Source of the DNA: Taxillus chinensis
Lineage: Eukaryota; Streptophyta; Magnoliopsida; Santalales; Loranthaceae
Reading direction: 5' to 3'
Assembly: GCA_023512835.1 (NCBI GenBank)
Contig: CM042090.1
Span: 4,681,826 to 4,745,825, forward strand
Length of the DNA stretch: 64,000 nucleotides
The translations under genes were made by a program, and so were the position numbers. Shown in pieces: positions 22,483 to 35,013 of the stretch. Each line of letters opens with the position of its first letter. The first letter of the stretch is position 1. The notes beneath the pieces are model-generated. The model ran no database searches. It saw only the letters and a program-made list of their open reading frames with translations, and had not been told where the DNA came from.

Positions 22483-23944
22483 ATTACGGCCGAAATTCCC
22501 AAAATGATATCCATTCTAGCCCCCATGTTAGAGTCTTCTATTGATAAAAAATGCAAAGCATATATGTTGAATTTATATACTTCGCAGTCTACACATTTAA
22601 TATTTCTAAAAAAGTTATATACTATGCACATTTAAAATCCAAGATTCCAGTTTTATAGCCCCACCCAGCTAAAACTTACGGCCCTGTTGTAGCACCACCC
22701 TTTTCTTAGCAAAGGATTAAGCTAGGAAGATTCAATTAATGTAGAACAAATCAATGGGGCAAAGTGCTTGAAAATTGAACCATTAAACTACATCATTTTT
22801 GCCAAGGAAACCCATATGACCATGACAGCAGCAATTAGGAGCAACCTAGCCTGGTCTTCTAAGCCATGAAAACAAAAAACCAGAATTCCAAAAGTCCAAG
22901 AACCAACAAAATCTTAGAATTTTGAACTTATTTAAAAACACATACAGATATGAATAATCAGAAACACAAGCACCTAAAATCTTGTTAAAAAGTGCCCAAG
23001 ACTCTAATTGGTATAATAACTCCTAACTCATGATACACCTACTAGAGAAGAACTTGAAGCATATAATAGCCCCCAAAAAAGGGATTGACTTCAAAAGAAA
23101 CACTTATGTTCCAACATCACAACAAATGAGAGAAAGGAAGACAAAATGTAAGAACTGATCCCAAATTTAAGAATAATGCAACTACAATGATAATTCTACC
23201 ATCATGCGAGCCTCCTCAAAAATGGGCAGCATAAGAAAAATTGGATCAACTGGAGTGACAGTATACAGGCTACCAACTATTGGGTTCTTTGGAGGGAGAG
23301 AAATAAAAGCGAGGGAATTATTGGTGGTATATGGGTGAGTGAAATGGGAGCTTTTCCAGCAAAATGAAAGCCAAGATTCAAGGGCAATGCAGGGAAGTTT
23401 GTGGGCTAAGATTCAAGGTATTTCTTTTTCTTTCCAATTATAAATAGGCCTAACAACTCTTGTTATTTGAAAATTTATGAGCTAAATCCCTAAAATATTA
23501 TAGAAAATGATAAACTCTAAACTTATGGATAGACATAACATCAAATAAACATGAATACATATTTTCATGAGACAAGCCACTCATGTGGTGATTTAAATAA
23601 GCATGAATACAATAGAAAATAAACATGAATATAAATGTAAACAATAATTACAAAAATAAATTATGAAGAATGAAAACCATGGTGAATTGGCGATGAAGAA
23701 GGACTAGTAGATAAGGTCATATTGTAGCAGTAAAGGTAGTTATTGATGGTGTCCCGGGTGTTGTCGTTGGTGTTGCTACAAATTATAACAATTAAATATA
23801 AAACCCGTGTAGCATTAGTTTAATTGAATCAATATAAAATAATATAAATATTTATTCATGTGAGAATTTACCAAATCCAAACTGATCAGAAGCCTCGTCC
23901 TCCGCCTCAATCGGATTAAAATCAAGAACCTCTGGAATATAAAT

Positions 23945-26046
23945 TTCAGCACCTGTGATCCAATTCTGTGTACAAATTAGAGACTCAACAGTGATAAGAT
24001 CTAATGAGCTTCAGAAAGGATCTAATACGCAACCTCCACTGCTAAATGTTGACTCTGAGTCTAATGTACTTATCGAAATGGCCAAGATACTATGGGCCAC
24101 CTTTGAAAGTACTGGGTATTTGGGGGCATTCATCTTCCACCAAGCTAATATATCAAAATCTCATACAAATGGATGGAGATATAATGCCAAATATCTGTCT
24201 ACCTCTGATTGGGCATCTTTGGTGGAACCCATAAAATCCAAGGGGGTCGACTCCATCTTGTCACTCCAATCCATTTTACGTTTTTTCCACACCTAGCATA
24301 TGTACTTAATGGGGAAAAACTTGTGGTTGTAGGTGCTACAAAAGCAATACTACCACCTGCGATGATAGTGAACTCATCAAATAATCTTAAAAGCATTTCC
24401 TAAGCTTGAGATATAACAACTGACGCATAATCTTTGCCAATTGCATCTGTTAATCCAAATACCATGCCTTTCGCCTTAAATCGTGTGTCAAGGAGACATG
24501 AAACATATAACAAGATATTGACTTTATCAAACTCTTTCCCCCAATACTTGTCAAATTTCTCCATCATGGTCTTAGACATCTCCCATAATATGGTGTTACT
24601 ACCGACTGCAATATCATCTAATTATTCTTTCACTTTGGCTATTTGTCGACAAAATTGATGTGTTGTGGGGTTCAAAGAGCCAAATAAAACGTTAGTAACA
24701 TCATAAAAAAACTCGCAGAAAGCCTACAAAAATATATGCAACCTCCCAATCATTAGACAAAGGGTGCCCCAACGTTTCATCAAAATACTTGACATATTAT
24801 ATGTCTTCATTACCCGACGTATCAAATGCAAACTTATACTCTTGGGTAGCCTTTAACATAAAAAAGGTTAAGTTCTATCTTCTAGATAAATTAGTATAAA
24901 GACTTTTTTCTTACATGTTATACCCACAGTAGTTGTAACAACTTTGAACCTAACCAATCTAGTAGGAGAAGATCTGACCCATCTCACAGCAGTCCTGACC
25001 CGAGCAACCAAGTCACCGAGCTTATGCAAGCCATCACCCACAATCAAATTAAGAATATGTGCTGCACATCGCACATGCAAATAATCCCCATTCAAAATTG
25101 TTTTGCCTGCATAATTCATAAAAGTTGTAAGATGTCTCATTACAATATCATTTGCCCCAAAATTATCAATGGTGCAAGTACAAATCCAAGTCAACCCCCA
25201 TTCTCTTATAGCGCACTCTAAAGCTTTCCCTATTGTCTCACCTTTGTGATCAGTGGTTTGACAAAATTTAAGGATCTTCTTATGTAATGTCCAACCCTCA
25301 TCAACCCAATGCACAGTCATAAACATAAAATTCAGATTATTACAAGAAGTCCAACAATCAGTGGTAAGGCAAACATTCTCCCCCACCAATAAACCCCTTA
25401 ACTTCTCTTTTTCTGACCGATAAAGTTTTTTAACATCTCTTGCCACTGTGTGGTGAGAGGGAATGTTAAATATCGGTTCCAAGTACCTAGAATAGACTTG
25501 GAACCCTTTCCCATCAACCACTTGGAAAGGTATCTCATCTATAATAATCATGCGAGCTAGGTGTGTCCTAGCCTCATTAGGATCATATTTTGTGTACCCC
25601 TTTAATTCCAACCCCCCATTACTCCCCTCACCCATTTTCTTAAATCTAACTTCAAGCCTGGATTGGTTTTTCTTTAACAAAGATTTCAAAATTGGGGATT
25701 TCTTGTACTGCTCCTCCAATTGTAATTTTATTTGAGAAATGTCATGTCTCTTGTAGTGGCACCCATAAATTTTGCCACAATAATTGCATTTAGCTTTTGA
25801 ATCATCGGAGTCACCGCCTTCTATCTTAGTGACATGAGCCCAAATTATGGATGAATCTTTCTTGCTAGACTCTTTAGAGGCGGGACAAGTAGTGGTGGTA
25901 GGACTAAGATTAGGGATATTAACCGAAAGGGGATTATTAGTAGGGTTAGAGGTACTCGTACTGGCTAGGATATGGTTACGATTAGGGTTGGAGGTACCTA
26001 AACCTCCCTTTGGAGAGCTTGCACTAGAGTCCTCTACACTTTCCAT
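23945..26046 (-). pseudogene. BED-finger hAT transposase, broken
   Basis: ATG at 26046 opens a 392-residue frame to 24868. A BED-type zinc finger (WAHVTKIEGG...CNYCGKIYGC near residues 70-95) follows a Ser/Thr/Asn-rich N-terminus; its His ligands are poorly kept. The hAT catalytic core has TTDCWTS (first Asp), TIDNFGANDIV (second Asp) and the HVRCAAHILNLIV motif. After a frameshift near 24900, similarity continues through MMEKFDKYWG and NILLYVSCLLDTRFK (about 24450-24560) to the C-terminal dimerisation domain (PKYPVLSKVAHSILAIS, ESTFSSGG) at about 23960-24140. At least two frameshifts or stops make it inactive. The type is that of BED-finger, DAYSLEEPER/RICESLEEPER-like hAT proteins. Confidence 0.9.
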
Positions 26047-27924
26047 TGACAACTAATCTGAAATTATCATAAATGCAATACAATTAGTAGGTAGAAAATA
26101 TGTGGTGTGATAATTGTGAAAGATTATGCAATCAAATAAATGTCATGATCACATATAACAATTTTGAAAACATAACCAATTAGCACCACAATCCGTTGTT
26201 GTTAGCTTAAATGTTTTTGGAGTTGGTCTATCTAACCTTAATTCTAGGAATGTTATGCTTATTTAAAAAGCTATATTTTAAAATTTTGTTTATTCAATGA
26301 GAACAAAAAATTGTAATATTTTGTTCATTAATTTTATCTATTGTTTAGAAGTGGTTTAATGTTTTGTTCATTCCTGCTAGCATTTTTTAATATTACCAGA
26401 CACCTACAGAACTTTAAAAAATTATTTCATGTCTAAATATTATAAATTGTTTTTCTATGTCCAAGTTATATACTTGGGCAGGAAAAATAATATTCTTTGT
26501 TGGAAGAAAATATACTAAGGATGTTTTTTTCTTCTTTTAAGTTTTTCAATAAGTTAACCATTGCATACTTGAGCAGGAACTATAGCTTGATTGTACTGCA
26601 ACAACGTTTTTTTCAGGATACTAGGTTCATACTTCAGGAGCTGAGTTGTCTCTTTCCTATTAGTATTTTAATTAATAATATTTTAATCTTGCAATTATTG
26701 AGCACACTAATCCATTAGAGCTACTCAATTCTCACCCCATATATTAAGTACATTGATGCCAGTGTTGTAAAACCAAAGCAAAACACACCAGATATCTATA
26801 TAAAGAGGGATTAATAACACACCAGACATCCATTTTATAATAGCTCTGTTGCCTCCACTCCACCTTCAAATACGACACACTTATTGCCCCATATTTACAA
26901 GAAATAATATAAAAGGGTAAGTATAAACATTAGACAATAAAACACAAAACAAATTAAGTAATTATTTTTTTTTTCGACAACATCATCAAAGATGACATAA
27001 CACAAGGAATTTTAACTATGGACACATAGGACATAAACCAATATAAATAATTAACACAAAAAGAAGTATAAATTTACAGTAATTTGGAAAATGATCAAGT
27101 TTCAAGATCCCAAAACGAAAGCATCCCAATATGAAAATTAAGCATACATACCAGATCTATCTTGCTGATTGAAGAGATTATAATCGATTTATAAAAAATT
27201 AAACATACACACCAGCCCCAATATGAGTAAAACTTGTTGATTGAAGAGATTATACAAGATTATGGAGAGGATCTACACCTGTATCTCAATTTTGTAGGAG
27301 GATTAAACCAGCTGGAGGTCAAACGAGAAAAGAAGAGTTCAAATTCCGGAAAACAGCAGCGAGATCTGACTTCGATCGACTTGATCTATGAGTTTAGGGA
27401 AACAAAGGAAAGGGGGAAGACCGAAGATGTGAAATTTGAGTGATATGACGAGTTAGGGCTAAGTCTCAACATATATTGATATGGCAAGGTGGGGTATTGC
27501 CGGAGCGGGGTGTCTAATATACCGCCTCCGCCCCCGACATCTACCATATATACGGGCGGGGTAAGCTCCATTTGTGATAGCCAAACGGAGTAACCCATCC
27601 CTGCTGTGTGGGAAGGGGCGGAAACCATGCGGGACAGCTGGTGTAGAAACCCGCTGCCCACCCCTATTTGAAACAGTCACCAAGGGCTTGTTTTGGCCGA
27701 TTGAGGCATTCAATGCAGGAATATGATTTCAAGAAGCCTTTGTCTGATCACACTTTGTTTTATAAAAGAGATGGTGATGATATTACCTTGCTACTTGTTT
27801 ATATTGATGATATGATTGTTACAAGTAATAACATATCTAAGATATAAAAAAAAAGCTTTGTTGTCATTTGACGAAGTTTGAGATGAAAGACTTGGGGGAT
27901 TTAAAATATTTCCTTCCCAATCCA

Positions 27925-28055
27925 AATGACGTCAATGGCCCCATATATCACACAAAGATATGCATGCAAACATAGCATATCACTATAGACCCAAAGGTCC
28001 CACACAGTACACATATGTACAAGGTAACCATAACTACCAACATAACATGAGGCTG
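27925..28055 (-). repeat. Fragment of the long-LTR repeat family
   Basis: Closely matches 31538-31665: both share agatatgcatg(c/t)aa, catagcatatcacta and ccaacataacatgaggct. It starts exactly where the copia 1 reverse transcriptase breaks off and ends where the dehydrogenase fragment begins. Confidence 0.8.
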
Positions 28056-28115
28056 TGAAGCCCATGTTTGTTGCCCTCCCCTCCTGGCAGAGATTCTATG
28101 TTGCCCTCTCCTCGG

Positions 28116-28320
28116 CTGTGAAGCCCACTGTCCTCGTAGCTACATCAAGATCAATGAGCTCTACACCAAGATCTCCCTATATGACGCCCTCATCGTCTAC
28201 AGTGGGACCAAGGTCAGTAGTGAAGTGTTCGAGTCTTCCAGAGGTATGCTTATGGTTGTCAGCTACGCTGGCATTGGCATCAACAACATCGATCTGGCCG
28301 CGGTGTAATGTTGCCTGGGC
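28116..28320 (+). pseudogene. 3-phosphoglycerate dehydrogenase gene fragment
   Basis: A 55-codon uninterrupted stretch (28141-28305) matches the N-terminal part of plant plastid D-3-phosphoglycerate dehydrogenase, the first enzyme of the phosphorylated serine pathway. Recognisable pieces are ELYTKISLYDALIVYSGTKV, EVFESSRG and VVSYAGIGINNIDLAAV. Just upstream is VKPTVLVA, the start of the conserved domain; about 25 expected residues between the two are missing. A stop follows at 28306. There is no catalytic domain, so this is a gene fragment, closest by eye to the PGDH2 type. It carries no intron in the visible part. Confidence 0.82.
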
Positions 28321-28329
28321 CAATCTAGT

Positions 28330-30190
28330 TTGTTATTGTCATCATAAGTGAAAATAGGGGCATGGCAGAGGGAGAGGGAGGCAACAGAGGCAGGGGGAGA
28401 GGGGGTGGTGGGGCAACGACAAAGTTATCTCCTTCAAATTAATAATCATCAATTTTTAAGGATAATTTTATCTTTTTAAACCTCCATAGCAATTTTATTT
28501 TTTATTACTAAACACTTTTATCTGCTTTTAGATTTTAGATTACTTTTAAAATTATAATTTATCAAATACTCACTTGCTTATTTTTACAACTTATAACTTT
28601 TTTCGGCACAACTAAAAATAACTTCTTCTAAAAGCACAACATTACCAAACTAGGTCATTAACTTATCCATAAATTTTGTAAGACTCATTGCAAATAAATA
28701 AAAAAAATATGCATATTATGACTAAATCAAGTTAATTATGCAAGGATAAAACAGTCATTATAGGTAGGTCAAATTATGATACCAATTCAAATTGGTAATA
28801 TTGTTTTATGTGTAGCATGATGACATAATATTTAACAAACTGTATATAATGTATATGTAATCAAATAACCAAAATTTTAATAGCCCAACTAGTGGGGTCG
28901 CCCTTGTTTATAGAGTGATTGGGTTTAAAATAGAGTAACAATAATTTTTATTTGTTTTTATTATTTTCCTTGCAAAGTTTCAAGTTCCACATGGAAAACA
29001 TGGCAAAATTCTCACTTAGTATAAGAATATTTGGATTTTAAATGTTATTATTAGAATTTAAAGTATATCAAATAAACATGTATAATAATACCTATTGGAT
29101 TCAAAAAAAGGGTAGTATCGATTTTTATCATTTTCCTTGCAAACTTTCAAGTCCTACATTGGAAAACATCACAAAATTCTCACTAAGCATGAACTTTTAT
29201 AAGAATATTAGATTTTGAATATTATTATTCAAATTTGAATAATATATACATAATAGAAACTAGGGCAGTCAATTAATCTTGTTATCGGATAGTAAAATTC
29301 ATGGGTCAGACATCTCACTTATTCACGTATAAGGCACAAAAAATAATTTAAGATAGCTATTGCTACACGTGGGAATCGAAATCGAGTTCTAGGTCTTTCA
29401 AGGCTCTCCTATGAGATAAACTATTCATATAGATCAATTAAGTTAAATTATATTTAGTACCATTAATTTATTCTCGTACCTTTTTAGAGCTTAATGGATT
29501 TAAATGAATTATTTACAACATTAATTGTCAAGTCCCATAGTCAAATAAAAGTACTCCATATATATCTATAAAAAGTTTTAGGTAATTGGTCAAAAAAATC
29601 AATGTTAATTTCTATTTTTGTGTAAAGTTTAATATTTAATTTATTAAAATGTCAAAAGAAAAATGGTCATCTAATGGAAAAGTCAGAATAAAATAGTGTA
29701 ATATTACTTGAATAATAATATGTGTTCCCTAAGATATATCAAAAATGTGTTATGTGATACTAGTCACACAAATAGTATCCATATTGTATTTTTGCTATGT
29801 TTTGGGATTGGAGTATAGGAGCCTCTTCGCCTTCTTTTATGTTCATTGTTGTGAGCTTATTAGAAATTAACATGAAAATGACACGGACAACGCCAGACCC
29901 AAGATGAACGAAACACCAGTAGTCCCACCCCAGTGCATTATAAAGCCATTCAATGCTAACTTATATCACTCACATAACCCTGCTATGCTTTACTTTCTTT
30001 TCTGTCAGTGTCTCTCTTGTTTTTTGGTGGTTTTCTATACTCAAGTTTTCATGACCTCCACATGCGGCTGTCCATAGGTGCTTCAGCATTGCAAAATGTA
30101 ATGGGCCATTAGAGTACAAGCATCATCTTATTTTGATTTGTCGAGCTGGTTCCATTTAGGATGAAATCATGTTTGTGTTTGAGGCACATT
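28330..30190. other. AT-rich intergenic DNA with a ~170-bp tandem duplication
   Basis: No gene seen. Two diverged direct copies lie at about 28940-29105 and 29115-29260; both contain ttccttgcaaa, tttcaagt and ggaaaacat followed by aaaattctcact. The rest is AT-rich without recognisable features. Confidence 0.55.
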
Positions 30191-30197
30191 TCATCTA

Positions 30198-30345
30198 TAT
30201 TAACAATTGTATAGAAGGAGGTGAAGTTGAAGAAGATAAAGATTGTGTTATTGTTATTATAACCAATTCAGGTTTCTTACAATGAATCAACTGTTTATAT
30301 AAGCGTAAGCCTATTACATGTAAAAGGACAAATATGCCCTTATTA
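30198..30345 (-). repeat. 3' LTR of copia 2
   Basis: 148 bases, diverged from the partner at 41495-41642 by roughly 15-20%, so this insertion is much older than the gypsy at 5765-10951. Confidence 0.85.
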
Positions 30346-30399
30346 CTCCCCCCTTAATGTGGCACATACATATCATGAGTTGCTAGCTTTCTTATGAGA

Positions 30400-30711
30400 G
30401 ATAAAAAGTTCTTCACTGGTAATTACTTAGTAAATAGATCTGCAAGTTGGTACTGAGATCGAATTGGTAGAAGGCGAACCTCACCTGATGTGACCTTGTC
30501 TCGAAAGAAGTGGCAATTGATCTTGATATGCTTTGTTCGTTCGTGAAATGTTGGGTTTGAAGTGATGTGGGTTGCAGCTTGATTGTAACAAAATAGCAAT
30601 AGGGGAGATGAAACAGCTTGTTTAAAATCATGCAAGAGTTGTTGTAACCAGATTAGCTCAGCAGTGGTAGCAGCCATTACACGATTCTTTGCATCTGCAA
30701 AAGAGTGAGAT
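30400..30711 (-). pseudogene. copia 2 RNase H
   Basis: Minus-strand MAATTAELIWLQQLL, then PTFHERTKHIKINCHF and the usual end QLADLFTK. The upstream join to reverse transcriptase is cut by the insertion beginning at 30712. Confidence 0.88.
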
Positions 30712-30930
30712 TGTCATGCCCCCGATTCCAGGAACCTAGAACCAGGAATGTGACTTCCCCTTACCCGCACCTAAAGGGTCAAGAGGTTGATGACAAGCAT
30801 CGAAAGAGACAAAACCACGAGTGTTATCTCAATCAAATAATCCTATACAATCATACATCACATGTAATCATGTACAACACTACTATGGCATTATACAACA
30901 CAGAGTAACATATAAAAAAAAAAATAAAAC

Positions 30931-30972
<42 letters not shown>

Positions 30973-32450
30973 ACATCGGAATGGATTCCCAACTCAAAGC
31001 ATTCAATTGTCACAACAGCTCTCACAACATACTAGTTCAATCACCTAGTGTTAGGGGAAAAGTATTCCACTCCAATACCGCCACACACTACGAACACAGT
31101 ACTCAACTATACCAAGTCGAGAAGACTTTTGATATAATGGAACACCTTTCCAAAGACAACCAGACACTGACACCAGCATAATATCTCAGGGGCCTTTGCC
31201 ATCTTGCATCAGGAGCCTCATAATATCACATCAGGACATCCTACTCACATTAGAACTCAGTATGTCCCCCACGATCCCAAACAGGATCCATAGCACATCA
31301 TGACACAACATGTATCTATCTCGGGATAAAGCCTATCTTCACTAAGACATAGCTTGTTCGTGATCCTTAGTAGGATCTCATTAGTACAACATCAGCTTAT
31401 CAAGAGCTCATCAAGTCGTAGCCTCACCCAACAGAGTACATCACAATCTCATGGGCCTAAGCCACTTGTCACACCCACGTAAGGGTACATCCGCACCGAG
31501 CACAACTCACCAGGCATAATTAAACATATCACATGGACCCAATGGCCACATATACCACACATAGATATGCATGTAAGCATAGCATATCACTACAGACCCA
31601 AAGATCCCACACAGTACACATATATATAAGCTAACCATAACAACCAACATAACATGAGGCTCTCACAATGCTGACCACCCTCACCGCCCACCGATACCTT
31701 AGCCCTCATGGCCCAGACCATGAGGGTTTCATTACACAGCCTCACTAGGCTCTCATAGTGTCAATTGGCACACCATAGACTCTTTTAAGCCAAAACCTAT
31801 CTTACACAATCCACAATGGAGAACATCATGTTTTTCCCTTACAAGATTTCCTATTTGGAACCTCAACATCAACCTAACACATAGGTCCTAACCTTCTCCA
31901 AACACGGAACTAAACAAACCTATAGCGGATTAACCAACACCATAATATAACTAAACAACTCATAAAACACTAGGGTAATGACCCCTAAAGTCTCAACGCG
32001 TCCAGAGTGAAACAAAGATGAAACAGCAAAAACAGACGAAAATAACACAACCGCTCAACCTAGACCTAATGTTGTCTCATAACAGCTTAACAACTGCCTC
32101 ACCCAAGAGGGTACAATATTAGCTCACCAAGAGCTTTTCTCAGGCCCCAACCTACTACACCTAACTCAAGGGTATACCAACTCATAAGTACCTCAGTTTA
32201 GGGAGTCTTAGCCACCCGCCAACACAAACTCAACTGCTAAATATACCAATTCAACCACTGAATACCAACAAAACAACCACCCTGATGGCCACATTATCAT
32301 CCAACTAATGTCAAAAATACTCACACTGATGGCCACATCATCGTCCAAATAGTTGCATCCTCATAGAATGACTATCTCTCAATATCACCCAAAATATAGG
32401 TCTTTACAAAGACACTGTGGTATGTTTCTTGGCTCGCCAAAAGATAAAAG
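30712..32450 (-). repeat. Long-LTR family sequence, first arm of an inverted pair
   Basis: It starts TGTCATGCCCCCGATTCC and is the reverse complement, with much divergence, of the sequence ending at 34842. Shared blocks include aaccaggaatgtgacttccc, gttgatgacaagc and the ccacgatcccaaacaggatcc / gagctcatcaag region. It contains further internal repeats of the same motifs at about 31390-31470 and 32110-32220. It is non-coding. It also contains the sequence duplicated at 27925-28055. Confidence 0.7.
30932..30971. repeat. Poly(A) tract
   Basis: A run of about 40 A inside the long-LTR sequence, preceded by shorter A runs from 30914. Confidence 0.95.
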
Positions 32451-32859
32451 AATCACAAAGGAAGATACAAAATCCTGTTATGGATTTGCGGGTGTTTAGG
32501 CATGATCCCTAATCAGCATCAGTAAAGGCCTAAAGTGAATTAGATGGTTTGTGGGAAAAGAGAAGTCCTTATCTTGGATGGTTTTTTAGGTAATGCAGGA
32601 GATATTGAGTTGTGTGAAGGTACCCAATTCATGGTTTGGCTAGAAATTGGGTAAATTTGTGGACGGTAAATCTTATGTCTGGGCAAAACAGTGTAAGGTA
32701 GAGAAATTTCCTTATCATGCGGCAATAGGAATAAGTGTCTTAGTTAGAAAGAGGGTCACCATGGGAGGCATTCAATTTGATTGTGGGATCCATGGGCATG
32801 ATTGTTGGCTTAATAGCCAAATAACATATTTCTTTGTAAACACCAGTATTTGGGTAGTG

Positions 32860-34842
32860 CTAAGAGATAGTAATTTTAGGTGACTAAAAGCATCTAGATG
32901 ATATTATGTTCGTCGATGTTAGCATTTTGACAGTATTTGGACCCGAGTCCGGCTCAGGCCCCCGAAAGGCTCATTGTTTGACTTTGTAGGGGTTTATTAG
33001 TTGAACTTGCATTTGAGTTGTTAGTTGGGTTAGAAAACATTTAGATAGTGATGTGCTCGTCATTTTGAGCATTTTGATTGTATTTGAGCTCAATTTGGAG
33101 TTTGTGACCCGGATAGGTCAATTATTATTTTAGAGGTTGATTAATTAATGATTAAATAAAGAAAAGGGCAGTAAATATAAATAAGAGGAAAAGAAAGAGA
33201 GCTTCCATGTTACGTTATCGCATTCATGCATTTGAGAGCTAGAGAGAGAAAGGGGAGAGAGAGAACTTGAAGCCTTGGTGATTTAGGGCAATTGGGGCTC
33301 GTGGATCGCAAAGAATCATTCCATATAGGTATTCTTAACACTCTATCCTTGATTATCTCATTGGATATGCATGTTTTGAGCATGATTTCATAAGATTAGT
33401 ATGAACCCTATGAAATTAGGGAAAACTGAAATTTTCGCATGAAACCTTGAGTTTTTAGGTTGTTTAGTAGCCTAATGTGGCTAGAGGATGTTAGAAACCC
33501 ATGATATAAATGAATTGATGCTTAAAAATGAGGATTTAACTAGTATAATTGGATTTCGAAATGAAACCAGGATGAGTGCAGTCGACGGATTACGTTTAGA
33601 AAGTTACTTGACATTGCTTGAGGCTCGAGAATCGAGGCAGCCTTGAGCAGAGCATTGAGCATCATGCTTCAAGAAGATTATAAGCGTCAAGCAAGCTCAA
33701 GCTAAGCCTCGAGCAGCATGCCTTGAGTAGTGTGCCTCAAGTAGAAGGTTTGTGTGTTACCCGACCTAGTAGCATCTAGAGTCGAGCATAGGGCTCGAGC
33801 AGTTGGGCAATGTTCTGGTGCAGTTTCCAGTAGTCCAAAAGCTTTATAACTCACGTTTTGGGTATCAAATAAATCCATATGCCTTTTTAAGGGTACTAAA
33901 TATTAGTGTTTGCTTGGCATAACACGTTAGATGATGTGAACACAATTCTGGAACTAATTCCTTATAATTTTCAAAGGCTTGGAGGGTGGCTGTTTTGCTA
34001 GTATTCAATGGTTGAACTGGTATATTTACCAATTGACCTTGTGTTGACAGGTGATTGTGGCCCCCTGGACTAAGGTACCCTTAAGTGGGTGACCCTTGTT
34101 GGGTGTAGAGGGCTGAGGCCGAAGATGAGCTCTTGGTGAGCTGGTATATTACCATGTTGAGTGAGATAGCTATTAGGCTATTGTGAGATAGGTTGTGGCT
34201 TGGGTTAAATTGTTAAGCTCATAGTGCTAGGGCTGAGTGCCCTGGGTTGAGGATCCTCATGGGGATCGTGGACAAGCTGACTCTTGTTGTCGATAGGCTG
34301 GGTCCTAATGTTTGTTTATGGGTTGAGTCCTGATAATTGTATACACTACACAATGCACGAGTACACTGAGCATGCGATATAGGCTTATTTATTTTGCATA
34401 TTAGAGTGATGTAGAGTTATGGGGTCACCTACTGAGCTTGTAGCTCACCTATACTTTGTTGTTTACCCTTTCATATGCGACCCGAGACTAATGGAGAATT
34501 TTATTCCATGAAGACATGTCTACTACTCTGATATATGATACAATACTATATTTTGTATTAAATATGTGTTGTAACCCGGACATAGTTACATGGATAGTTG
34601 TATTTGCATCTTGTTTGTGATGTGATGTATGTATGACTGTTTGACATATTTTATACATGATGATATATGAGAAAGTACAGGATTACTCTAGATACATGAT
34701 TGTACAAATTTGCATGATTGAGACAGCACCCGTGGTGTAGTCTCTATTGGTGCTTGTCACCAACCCCTTGATCCTTCAAGTGTGGGCAATAGGGAAAGTC
34801 ACATTCCTGGTTTCGAGTTCCTTGGAATTTGAAGGCGTGACA
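32860..34842 (-). repeat. Long-LTR family sequence, second arm
   Basis: On the minus strand it starts TGTCACGCCTTCAAATTCC at 34842. It aligns by eye along most of its length with 55440-57556, including gcgacccgagactaatggag, gacagcacccgtggtgtagt and aattggggctcgtggatcgc. It is opposite in orientation to 30712-32450. No open frame of note. The limit at 32860 is approximate; 32450-32860 is unassigned. Confidence 0.75.
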
Positions 34843-34848
34843 TTCTTC

Positions 34849-35013
34849 TAGGAGTTGGAGTGTAAAATGTCATTAAGACAAGAAAATGCCCTATGAGGAT
34901 GTCATGATTTCCAAACCCAAAAAATACCTCAAAGAACTAAGGTCTTTTAGCTTGAAATGGTTCTATAATTGTACCTTTAGAGTAGTTATAGATGTAAATG
35001 ATGAACATGTAAT
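34849..35013 (-). pseudogene. copia 2 reverse transcriptase piece (LRYFLGLEI region)
   Basis: Minus-strand NHFKLKDLSSLRYFLGLEI, then FTLQLLEE. It is stranded between the long-LTR insertion and the TRIM array. Confidence 0.85.

Larger units (their letters stand above)
21567..27674 (-). mobile_element. 6.1-kb hAT transposon with 8-bp target duplication
   Basis: The element spans 21575-27666. It starts TAGGGGTGCTACC and ends GGCAGC-type complement ...GCCCACCCCTA, giving inverted ends TAGGGGTG. Flanks TTTGAAAT (21567-21574) and TTTGAAAC (27667-27674) match at 7 of 8 bases and come from the copia codons for ...YDLKQSPRAWF, which read through when the element is removed. The subterminal 200 bases at both ends are GC-rich. 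The transposase is on the minus strand (23945-26046). About 2 kb on the left and 1.5 kb on the right are non-coding. Confidence 0.92.
17699..27924 (+). mobile_element. Ty1/copia retrotransposon 1, decayed, split by a hAT element
   Basis: A possible 5' LTR (17699-17862, TGTCAATTAAG...TTTGACA) is followed at once by a primer-binding site. Gag runs about 17933-18510. The protease motif LDSGATDHMT is near 19250. Integrase runs about 19830-20460 (TDVWG, FIDDCSR, HSDNSREFVNQS, PKHCWADAA). Reverse transcriptase runs 21220-21570 and 27675-27924 ([23 protein letters not shown], then LLVYIDDMIVT). Copia order gag-PR-IN-RT is kept. Frameshifts and stops are frequent. The element stops at about 27924 inside reverse transcriptase (KDLGDLKYF), so RNase H and the 3' LTR are lost. 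Reverse transcriptase is interrupted by the hAT at 21575-27666. Confidence 0.85.

Noticed and set aside
30821..31048. Frame with a poly-Lys run
   Set aside because: It is caused by the poly(A) tract in a retroelement sequence.
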